A DNA stretch of 7,322 bases. Source: Bacteroidales bacterium. GTDB taxonomy: Bacteria > Bacteroidota > Bacteroidia > Bacteroidales > BM520. Under the pieces are notes generated by a model that saw nothing but the letters and a program-made list of their open reading frames with translations, made no database searches and was not told the DNA's origin. A program made the position numbers and the translations under genes. Location of the stretch: positions 1 to 7,322 of the forward strand of contig JALNXP010000122.1 in the NCBI GenBank assembly GCA_023230285.1, in the 5' to 3' direction. Positions 1 to 6,641 of this stretch are shown in pieces (the first letter of the stretch is position 1; the number at the start of each line of letters is the position of its first letter).

Positions 1-1007
1 TGACAGGTGTTACCAAATTTGGCAAAGTCAGCGTGTTCAGCGATTTGAATAACGTAAAAGACATTACAATGGATGAGCGTTACGAAACAATATGTGGCAT
101 TACTGAAAAAGAATTACTTGAGAATTTTGATGAAGGTATTTGTGAACTTGCCAAGAGAGAAAGTCTGACATATTATGAAGTATGCCAAAAGTTGAAAAAA
201 TGGTATGACGGCTATAGTTTCTGTGAAAACGGTACAGGCTTATATAACCCTTTCAGTATTCTTAATACCTTTGATAGTCTTAAGTTTCAGGATTACTGGT
301 TTGCTACGGGAACGCCTACTTTTCTTGTCAATATGCTGAAAAACGGCAATTACAATATGATAGATGTTGAAAAGTCAAAGATGAGAGATATAGATATGTC
401 GAAGATAACAGTAGATTCCGGTGATCCGGTGCAAATACTGTATCAAAGCGGCTATCTTACAATCAAAGATTATAACAAGAGGTCGCGTGTTTATACGTTA
501 GGATTTCCAAATCAGGAAGTTAAAGAGGGCTTTTACGCTTGTCTTGCTCCTGTGTTTTTGGAAGTTAAGTCTGAAAAAGTTATAGCTGTAAGTATTGATA
601 TCAAAGATTGTCTTTTAGATGATGACATTGACGGTTTCATGGATATAATGAAAGAATTTTTGCCTAAGATACCGTATTTTTTCCATACAAATCAAAAGAC
701 CGATGAACGTCATTTTCAAGAAATATTTTACATATTGTTGTTGTCGGCGGGTTTAAATTCGCGGGTAGAAGAATATTCTGTGCGTGGTCGTTCCGACATA
801 ATAGCAGAGAGCAGCACTTCGGTGTTTGTTTTCGAGTTGAAGATTGACAAGTCGGTGGAAGATGCTCTGCAACAGATAGAAGATAAGGCGTATATCGAGC
901 AGTATCGGGCTACAAAGAAAAATATCTATGCGATAGGTGTTTATTTCAATTCGGAAAAACGCTGTATTGATGATTATCGTGTTTGTAATGTTTATTTAAG
1001 TCGGTAA
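1..1007 (+). CDS. AAA-ATPase-like / PD-(D/E)XK nuclease-like protein (AAA_34 + DUF1703 type), 5'-truncated by the window
   Basis: The open frame runs in from the left edge: codons from position 3 read TGVTKFGKVSVFSDLNN, a conserved stretch of this family, so the GTG at 33 is internal and the true start lies outside. About 334 C-terminal residues are visible. The first part (about residues 1-185) matches the C-terminal half of the 'predicted AAA-ATPase' family, with the motifs WYDGY (67-71), YNPF (81-84), ATGTPTF (101-107) and YQSGYL (147-152). The Walker A and B motifs would lie upstream and cannot be checked. The last part (about 215-334) resembles the DUF1703 PD-(D/E)XK nuclease-like domain: helix HFQEIFY with Glu240, then GRSD with Asp265, then ELK with Glu278 and Lys280, followed by a Gln-containing helix ALQQIEDKAY. 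These residues fit an intact nuclease-type metal site. Such proteins are abundant and often multicopy in Bacteroidota and Clostridia. As far as I know no biological role is established. Stop TAA is at 1005-1007. Confidence 0.88.
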   Translation, partial: TGVTKFGKVSVFSDLNNVKDITMDERYETICGITEKELLENFDEGICELAKRESLTYYEVCQKLKKWYDGYSFCENGTGLYNPFSILNTFDSLKFQDYWFATGTPTFLVNMLKNGNYNMIDVEKSKMRDIDMSKITVDSGDPVQILYQSGYLTIKDYNKRSRVYTLGFPNQEVKEGFYACLAPVFLEVKSEKVIAVSIDIKDCLLDDDIDGFMDIMKEFLPKIPYFFHTNQKTDERHFQEIFYILLLSAGLNSRVEEYSVRGRSDIIAESSTSVFVFELKIDKSVEDALQQIEDKAYIEQYRATKKNIYAIGVYFNSEKRCIDDYRVCNVYLSR

Positions 1008-1047
1008 ATGTTCCGGCATTGTTTTGCTAAAGGAGATAATGTTTTCG

Positions 1048-1095
1048 ACATAACAAAAAAGGCTGCGAGTTTACTCGCAGCCTTTTTTGTTATGT
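1048..1095. terminator. Bidirectional intrinsic terminator between the AAA/nuclease-like gene and secDF
   Basis: A perfect inverted repeat has arms 1048-1069 and 1074-1095 (22 bp each) around the 4-nt loop TTTA. The GC-rich core GGCTGCGAG / CTCGCAGCC is flanked by six A on the left and six T on the right. A stem followed by a U-tract therefore forms on either strand. It lies 40 bp after the stop of the + strand gene and 11 bp after the stop of secDF on the - strand, so it can terminate both convergent transcripts. Confidence 0.93.
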
Positions 1096-1106
1096 AAAAG
1101 CTAATA

Positions 1107-4100
1107 TTATGCTTTAGCTTCGTTTGCAACCATTAAAGGTTCATCTTTTTTAGTAGATTTTCCGAGCTTAGCCACTGAATCACGATTTTTGGTAAAGTCG
1201 TAAACGAAAGCGGAGCTGAGGAATAATGAAGAATAAGTACCTACGGTGATACCAACTATCAAAGCGAAAGCCATACCGCGGATACTTTCACCGCCGAAGA
1301 TGAATATAGCGATTAATACTATCAAGGTTGTAGCGGATGTCATAACTGAACGAGCCAACGTGCTATTAACAGAAGCGTTCAAATTATCTTTAAATGAGCG
1401 TTTCGGATACAAACTGATATTTTCTCTTTCACGGTCGAAGATAACCACTGAAGCATTGATAGAGTAACCGATAATTGTAAGAACGGCGGCTATAAACGTC
1501 TGGTCTAAGTCGAGGGTGAAAGGCAAGATGCCATAGAATAGTGAGTAGCAAGATACAGTGATGAAGGCATCATGAGCGAGGGCAAGTACACCGCTGAGAG
1601 CAAATTGCCAACGGCGGAAGCGCAATGCTATATAAATAAATATACAAACAAGAGCGATAGCAACAGCCCACATAGACCTGACTTTCATGTCGGTAGCGAT
1701 AGTAGGTCCGACCTTTGTTACGTTGAGGATACCTACATATTTATCTGAGCCTTCAGCGGCGAAATCGTCATAGCTGATTTCGGTAGCGTAGAATTTTTTC
1801 AGGCTGTTATATAATATATTGGATATTTCGTTTTCTGTTTCAACAGAAGAATCGTCTACTTTATATTTAGTAGTAATTTTAACCTGTTTGTTAGGTCCGA
1901 ATGTTTTGACTTCCGGTGTTGAGTTAAAGCCTTCTTCGAGGGCGTTAGCAACTTCTACGGTATTGACATCTTGGTCGAAGCGGACGACATAAGATCTGCC
2001 ACCGGCGAAATCTACACCAAGAGAAAGACCTCTGAAACTTAAGGAAGCTATACCTATTAATATAGCGCATGCTGTGATGATGTAAAATACTTTTCTTTTA
2101 TCGATAAAGTTGAAATTTACGTTAGTGAACCAGTTGGCGTTAAATTTACGGTCAAAGTAGATGTTTCTCTTTTTATTAAGATCGCGGTTATAAATAAGGC
2201 GTGTGATAAATATTGATGTAAATAAGGAGCAGAGGATACCTATAATTAAAGTGGTAGCGAAGCCTTTGATAGGACCGGAACCGAGGTAGTTAAGGACGAT
2301 AGCGGTAATCAAGGTGGTGATATTACTATCTATAATAGCGGAATAAGCGTTTTTGTAACCGTCGTCGATAGCGAGTTTGACACCTTTGCCGGAGCGAAGT
2401 TCCTCTTTGATACGTTCATAGATAATCACGTTAGCATCAACAGCCATACCAATAGTAAGTACGATGCCGGCGATACCGGGCAATGTAAGTACGGCACCTA
2501 TAGAAGCGAGGATACCGAACATAAAGAATACGTTACAGATAAGAGCTACATTTGCAATCCAGCCTGAGCGGTTGTAATAAACAGCCATCACTGCGATAAC
2601 TAATATGAAAGCTATTACGAAAGATATAAGTCCCCATTTTATGGATTGTTGACCAAGTGAAGGACCTACGATTTCTTCTTGGATGATTCTTGCAGGAGCA
2701 GGTAATTTACCGGCTTTAAGAACTGTAGCAACGTCTTGAGCTTCTTCTACTGTCATAGCACCGCCGGAGATAGAAGATCTGCCGCCTGCGATTTCTTGAC
2801 GAACATTAGGATATGAGTATACATATCCATCAAGGACGATAGCTATTTGTCTGCCTACATTCTGACCTGTTAAGTTTTTCCAGAGACGAGCACCCGGCTC
2901 GGCATTCATGGTCATAGATACTTCTACATTGCCGTTTTGGTCATAATCTTGACGAGCGTCTGTGATAACTTCACCTGTGAGAGGAGGTTTTCCATCGGAG
3001 CTGGTGACTTTAAGAGCAACTAATTGCAAGTAATTAGGAGTATTAGCTTCCGGTTTTACAGTCCATGCAAATTTTAAATTTCTCGGGAAAATATCAGAAA
3101 CCATGGCAAGGAGTTTGTTGACCATTGCTGTATCCGGTATTTTTGCGTTACCAACAGCGGCGCCGTCAGATGGATATTGTCTGCCGTCTTGTCCTTGATA
3201 AAATGCAGGAATTAAATATTTGAAAAGAGGATTTTCCTGTTCCCATTCTGCTAAAGATTTATCTTGTTGCAGGCTGTCGTTGTCGGCTATTGCCTGTTCA
3301 AGCTCCGAAGTTGCGGCAGTAGTATCTTCGACAGCAACTTCTGTCTCTGCTGCTGCTTCAGTATTAGCTGTTTCTTCAGTTACTTCGCTTGCTGCTTTAG
3401 CTTTATTGATTTCTGCAAGTTTATAATTGGCTTGTAGAAAATACTCATAAACTTCGTTGAATTTATAGGTTTCCCAAAATTCGAGGCTGGCGGTTCCCTG
3501 TAAGAGTTTTCTTACTCTGGAAGCATCTTTGACACCCGGAAGTTCTATCAGAATTCTTCCTGTACCTTGTACCTTCTGAATGTTAGGTTGTGCTACGCCA
3601 AATCTGTCGATACGAGTACGTAAAATTCTGTAAGATCTGTCGATGGCATCTTCCGTTTCTGTGCGTAGAACGCTGATAACCTCATCATTAGTTGAAACTG
3701 TCGTGATACCTTTGTCTTTAAACTCATAAGCAAAGATACCTGCTAATTGAGCTGACGGGTCAATCTCTTTATAAGCTTCATAAAATAAAGTCAAATAGTC
3801 GGATTGACTGCTCTTTTGTCTCTCTGTGGCAAGAGCCAAAGCACTTCTGAAAGTTTCATCGGTGGAATTATGAGAAAGAGCTTCGATAACATCCGAAACA
3901 GCAACTTCCATCATTACGTTCATACCGCCTTTTAAATCAAGACCAAGATTTAACTCTCTCTCTTTACAATCTGAGTATGTAAACTTTTTTATAAGTATAT
4001 TATAAACAGTCTCTGAAGAAATCGAATCCAAATAATACTCTCTCTTGCGAGTAGTCAATGAGTCTTTAATCTTTTCATCACGTAGAACGTCACCTGTTTT

Positions 4101-4253
4101 TAACGTTCCTAATTCATTCATCACATACTCACCTTTAGAGTATTTTTCTGCCTTGTTTTCAACCGTTCTCGTCACTAATGTGAATGATAATTGGTAAAGG
4201 CATACTAATGCGAGTAATATCGCAAACACTTTAATAGTACCTTTAATCTGCAT
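1107..4253 (-). CDS. secDF: Protein translocase subunit SecDF (fused SecD-SecF)
   Basis: SecDF is an inner-membrane RND-type protein that uses the proton gradient to help pull polypeptides out of the SecYEG channel on the periplasmic side. The 1048 residues suit the fused Bacteroidota form. In order: TM1 (about 8-28); periplasmic P1 domain with DLKGGM (106-111), RTRIDRFGV (212-220) and IELPGVKD (236-243); an Ala/Glu/Thr-rich low-complexity insertion (about 283-335); the SecD membrane block (about 538-690) with VDANVIIYERIKEE, including Asp606; SecF TM1 (about 720-740) with GVDFAGG (746-752); the SecF periplasmic domain; and the final membrane block (about 860-1018) with ALAHD (891-895), IGYSIN (928-933) and Arg968. 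The position after IGYSIN, usually Asp, is Ala934. The start MQIKGTIKVFAILLALVCLY is typical for the phylum. There is no Shine-Dalgarno sequence, only A-rich DNA. It is a single-gene unit with its own promoter (4323-4353) and terminator (1048-1095). Confidence 0.97.
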   Translation of the reverse strand: MQIKGTIKVFAILLALVCLYQLSFTLVTRTVENKAEKYSKGEYVMNELGTLKTGDVLRDEKIKDSLTTRKREYYLDSISSETVYNILIKKFTYSDCKERELNLGLDLKGGMNVMMEVAVSDVIEALSHNSTDETFRSALALATERQKSSQSDYLTLFYEAYKEIDPSAQLAGIFAYEFKDKGITTVSTNDEVISVLRTETEDAIDRSYRILRTRIDRFGVAQPNIQKVQGTGRILIELPGVKDASRVRKLLQGTASLEFWETYKFNEVYEYFLQANYKLAEINKAKAASEVTEETANTEAAAETEVAVEDTTAATSELEQAIADNDSLQQDKSLAEWEQENPLFKYLIPAFYQGQDGRQYPSDGAAVGNAKIPDTAMVNKLLAMVSDIFPRNLKFAWTVKPEANTPNYLQLVALKVTSSDGKPPLTGEVITDARQDYDQNGNVEVSMTMNAEPGARLWKNLTGQNVGRQIAIVLDGYVYSYPNVRQEIAGGRSSISGGAMTVEEAQDVATVLKAGKLPAPARIIQEEIVGPSLGQQSIKWGLISFVIAFILVIAVMAVYYNRSGWIANVALICNVFFMFGILASIGAVLTLPGIAGIVLTIGMAVDANVIIYERIKEELRSGKGVKLAIDDGYKNAYSAIIDSNITTLITAIVLNYLGSGPIKGFATTLIIGILCSLFTSIFITRLIYNRDLNKKRNIYFDRKFNANWFTNVNFNFIDKRKVFYIITACAILIGIASLSFRGLSLGVDFAGGRSYVVRFDQDVNTVEVANALEEGFNSTPEVKTFGPNKQVKITTKYKVDDSSVETENEISNILYNSLKKFYATEISYDDFAAEGSDKYVGILNVTKVGPTIATDMKVRSMWAVAIALVCIFIYIALRFRRWQFALSGVLALAHDAFITVSCYSLFYGILPFTLDLDQTFIAAVLTIIGYSINASVVIFDRERENISLYPKRSFKDNLNASVNSTLARSVMTSATTLIVLIAIFIFGGESIRGMAFALIVGITVGTYSSLFLSSAFVYDFTKNRDSVAKLGKSTKKDEPLMVANEAKA

Positions 4254-4322
4254 TGTATTTTAAGTTTATTAGTTTAATTTCTACCGTTTTAAACACTTTT
4301 ATTAAGCATAAATTTGAGCCTG

Positions 4323-4353
4323 CAAATATACTACAAGATTTACAAATACACAA
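4323..4353 (-). promoter_or_regulatory. Bacteroidota-type promoter for secDF
   Basis: Read on the - strand, 4330-4323 is TATATTTG, an exact match to the -7 consensus TAnnTTTG of Bacteroidota sigma-A. A TTG lies at 4353-4351, 20 nt upstream, and serves as a partial -33 element. Transcription would start near 4316, giving a leader of about 60 nt before the ATG at 4253. I see no riboswitch or stable hairpin in that leader. The start-site estimate is inferred from consensus spacing. Confidence 0.65.
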
Positions 4354-4366
4354 CAATTAATTTGTT
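4352..4366. promoter_or_regulatory. Short dyad spanning the two back-to-back -33 elements
   Basis: AACAA (4352-4356) and TTGTT (4362-4366) form an inverted repeat separated by 5 nt. The dyad overlaps the -33 TTTG of the + promoter (4361-4364) and most of the -33 TTG of the - promoter (4351-4353). It may simply reflect two mirrored -33 elements, or it could be a protein-binding site shared by both promoters. The arms are short and AT-rich, so chance is a real alternative. Confidence 0.25.
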
Positions 4367-4392
4367 AGTTTTTCAATAAGTTTTTAACTTTG
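4361..4392 (+). promoter_or_regulatory. Bacteroidota-type promoter for the T9SS cargo gene
   Basis: TTTG at 4361-4364 (-33) and TAACTTTG at 4385-4392 (-7, exact TAnnTTTG) are separated by 20 nt. This is close to the spacing usual for Bacteroidota housekeeping promoters. Transcription would begin around 4397-4400, leaving a leader of only about 12-15 nt before the ATG at 4412. There is no Shine-Dalgarno sequence, as is common in this phylum. Confidence 0.75.
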
Positions 4393-4411
4393 CAAAATTA
4401 ATCTGTTCTAA

Positions 4412-6640
4412 ATGAAAAAATTTTTGACAATATCGATATTATTGATACTCGTGAACTCTTATGTTGCTTTGTGTCAGATAAATACAAATATTTCCTTTTA
4501 CTATGACGATTCGCTGAATTTTGAATTTGCTGCCGGGCAAAAACTCGATTTTCCGTGGTGCGGCGGAATAATATCTGCCCAATTTTGTGAAATAGACCTC
4601 AACTTGGACGGCATTTCCGACCTGCTTATTTACGATAGAATAGGAAAAAAATTACTTTTCTTTGTCGCAAGTTTCCAAAATGATTCACTGCATTATCGAT
4701 TTTCAACAGAATATAATTCTTCTTTCCCTGAAATCAATAATTGGATAATTTGTAAAGATTTTGATAATGATGGCAGAAACGACATCTTTACTTATACTGT
4801 CGGCGGTATCAAAGTGTTTCGCAATATTTCCACGGATAAATTGGAATTTCAACAGATGACATTTCCTTTCTTAAAATCTTATCATAACGAAATATATACT
4901 AATATTCTTGCAACATCGGTGGATTATCCGGGCATCGAAGACCTCGATGGCGATGGCGACTTGGACATCCTCGTCTTTGGTCCGCTTGGTGCATACGTCC
5001 AATTTCATAAAAATTATTCTGTAGAGACCTACGGAAATGCAGACTCTTTGATTTTTAGAAAGGAATCAGATTGTTGGGGACAGTTTTCCGAAAGTGATGA
5101 GTCTAATATTATCACATTATACGATTGTCCTGATAAACAGATATCTACAGATACAACAGAATTAAAAGCAGATGTTTATGACAGACATACAGGCTCTACT
5201 TTCCTCCTTTTTGATGCAGACGGGAACGGATTGAAAGACCTTTTACTTGGCGATGTGAATTATTCTGATGTCTGTATGCTCTACAACAACGGCTCCTCTT
5301 CGGAAGCTTTAATAACCGATTATACTTTCGATTATCCGAATAGCTATAAAATAGATATGTTTTCTTTTCCTGTTATGACATTGATTGATGTTGATAAAGA
5401 CGGCATAGAAGAGCTTATCGTTTCTACATTTGATCCTGCGTGGAACAACGTGGAAAACAGAAATTCGGTATGGCTGTATAAAAATACGAGTATCAATAAT
5501 ATTCCTGAATTTGAATTGCAGACCGAAGCGTTTTTTCAAGACCGTATGATAGATGTCGGTTGTGGGGCTTTGCCTGTCTTTTTTGATATAGATAATGATG
5601 GAGATTTGGACTTGTTTGTTGGCAATCAGGGATATAACGATTCTTGCTTTTACGATGAGTATGGTATTCTCACTTGTAAATATACTTCCCAAATAGCGTT
5701 TTTAGAGAATATCGGAAATTCTTCCGAACCTTATTACAGATTTATTACCGCCGATTTTGCCGGCATCTCTCAATACGATTTGGAGGGCTTATATCCTGCT
5801 TTTTTTGACATTGATGATGACGGTGACTATGACTTGTTTTGTGGAAGTTCATCAGGAGCTATCTATTATTTTCAAAATGTTAATGGTGAGTATATATTGG
5901 AGGATAGAGATTGGCTGAAATTAAGTTTGAAAAATGTAAAATACTCGACACCAATATTTTATGATATTGACGGCGATGGTCATCAAGATTTGTTGACAGG
6001 AAATGAGAGAGGTACTGTTTCATATTATAAGAATTATTTTGCCGGCGAAAATAATTTTGTTGAAGAAAATGATTTTTATGGGTGTATAGATGTGAGAGAT
6101 GCAGATATGTCGTGGACGGGTTACAGTATTCCGCAAGCGATTTCTATAAATGATACTACCTTATTAATAATAGGGTCGGAGCAAGGAATTTTATTTCAAT
6201 ACATTGTTGATGATAACCATTTTGCAGAGTTTACTTGTAAAGACAATAATTTCGGCTTGCCGAATTTTGGTTACAGAGTTGCACCTGCCGTTGGAAACAT
6301 TGACGGCGATTTATATCCTGATATGATAGCCGGCAGCTTTTCGGGAGGATTATTGTCGTACAAAGGTAAAGAATACACAAACACAGCAATAAAGTCATAT
6401 TCGAGTAGCTTTGAATGGAAAGTTTATCCAAATCCGGGTAAAGACAAAATAACTATAGAGCTTCAAAGTTATCCTGCTGAATATCAGATATATGACATGA
6501 ACGGCAGCTTGATTATGGCGGGTATTTTAAAAAATGCTGTAAATAATTTATCGACAAGTAAAATTGACGATGGAATATACATAATAAAAGTTGAGCAATT
6601 GCGTAGAAGCAGTTGTAAACGTTGGTTGAAGATAAATTAG
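4412..6640 (+). CDS. Secreted FG-GAP/VCBS-repeat protein with T9SS C-terminal sorting domain
   Basis: This 742-residue protein is predicted to be exported and placed on the cell surface or released. Residues 1-22 form a Sec signal peptide (KK, then a hydrophobic core, ending near VALCQ). Nine Asp-rich loops of the FG-GAP/VCBS type (DxDxDGxxD followed by a hydrophobic strand and often G) start at residues 62, 116, 177, 268, 326, 392, 466, 518 and 629. In integrin-like beta-propellers such loops bind calcium. The 111-residue gap between the last two includes LLIIGSEQGILFQY (584-597), which looks like a blade lacking the Asp loop. The C-terminal 75 residues or so match a type A T9SS sorting domain: VYPNP (671-675), YQIYDMNG (691-698), then GIYIIKV (721-727). 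This domain is recognised by the T9SS and removed on export. No catalytic domain is visible and the ligand is unknown; adhesion or binding is the family-based guess. Thirteen Cys occur after the signal peptide. ATG at 4412 is the only start that leaves the signal peptide complete and fits the promoter. Confidence 0.92.
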   Translation: MKKFLTISILLILVNSYVALCQINTNISFYYDDSLNFEFAAGQKLDFPWCGGIISAQFCEIDLNLDGISDLLIYDRIGKKLLFFVASFQNDSLHYRFSTEYNSSFPEINNWIICKDFDNDGRNDIFTYTVGGIKVFRNISTDKLEFQQMTFPFLKSYHNEIYTNILATSVDYPGIEDLDGDGDLDILVFGPLGAYVQFHKNYSVETYGNADSLIFRKESDCWGQFSESDESNIITLYDCPDKQISTDTTELKADVYDRHTGSTFLLFDADGNGLKDLLLGDVNYSDVCMLYNNGSSSEALITDYTFDYPNSYKIDMFSFPVMTLIDVDKDGIEELIVSTFDPAWNNVENRNSVWLYKNTSINNIPEFELQTEAFFQDRMIDVGCGALPVFFDIDNDGDLDLFVGNQGYNDSCFYDEYGILTCKYTSQIAFLENIGNSSEPYYRFITADFAGISQYDLEGLYPAFFDIDDDGDYDLFCGSSSGAIYYFQNVNGEYILEDRDWLKLSLKNVKYSTPIFYDIDGDGHQDLLTGNERGTVSYYKNYFAGENNFVEENDFYGCIDVRDADMSWTGYSIPQAISINDTTLLIIGSEQGILFQYIVDDNHFAEFTCKDNNFGLPNFGYRVAPAVGNIDGDLYPDMIAGSFSGGLLSYKGKEYTNTAIKSYSSSFEWKVYPNPGKDKITIELQSYPAEYQIYDMNGSLIMAGILKNAVNNLSTSKIDDGIYIIKVEQLRRSSCKRWLKIN

Positions 6641-6641
6641 G

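Noticed and set aside
33..35. GTG at 33 as the start of the first gene
   Set aside because: The frame stays open to the left edge and the upstream codons encode a conserved family stretch (TGVTKFGKVS), so this GTG is an internal valine codon.
1246..1467. Open frame on the + strand inside secDF
   Set aside because: It is antisense to the conserved SecF membrane block, has no similarity I recognise and no promoter; it is a shadow of the real gene.
3220..3426. Ser/Ala-rich open frame on the + strand inside secDF
   Set aside because: It is antisense to the Ala/Glu/Thr-rich insertion of SecDF. Its odd composition follows from that low-complexity coding sequence.
4463..4477. Lipoprotein signal (lipobox) at VALC, residues 18-21 of the cargo protein
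   Set aside because: The residue before the Cys is Leu, whereas a lipobox needs a small residue (Gly, Ala or Ser) there. A T9SS sorting domain also fits export via ordinary signal peptidase I cleavage.
5309..5692. Open frame on the - strand inside the T9SS cargo gene
   Set aside because: It lies opposite several clear Asp-rich repeats and shows no domain or start signals of its own.
6231..6431. Open frame on the - strand near the end of the cargo gene
   Set aside because: It is opposite the last propeller repeat and the start of the sorting domain, and has no supporting evidence.
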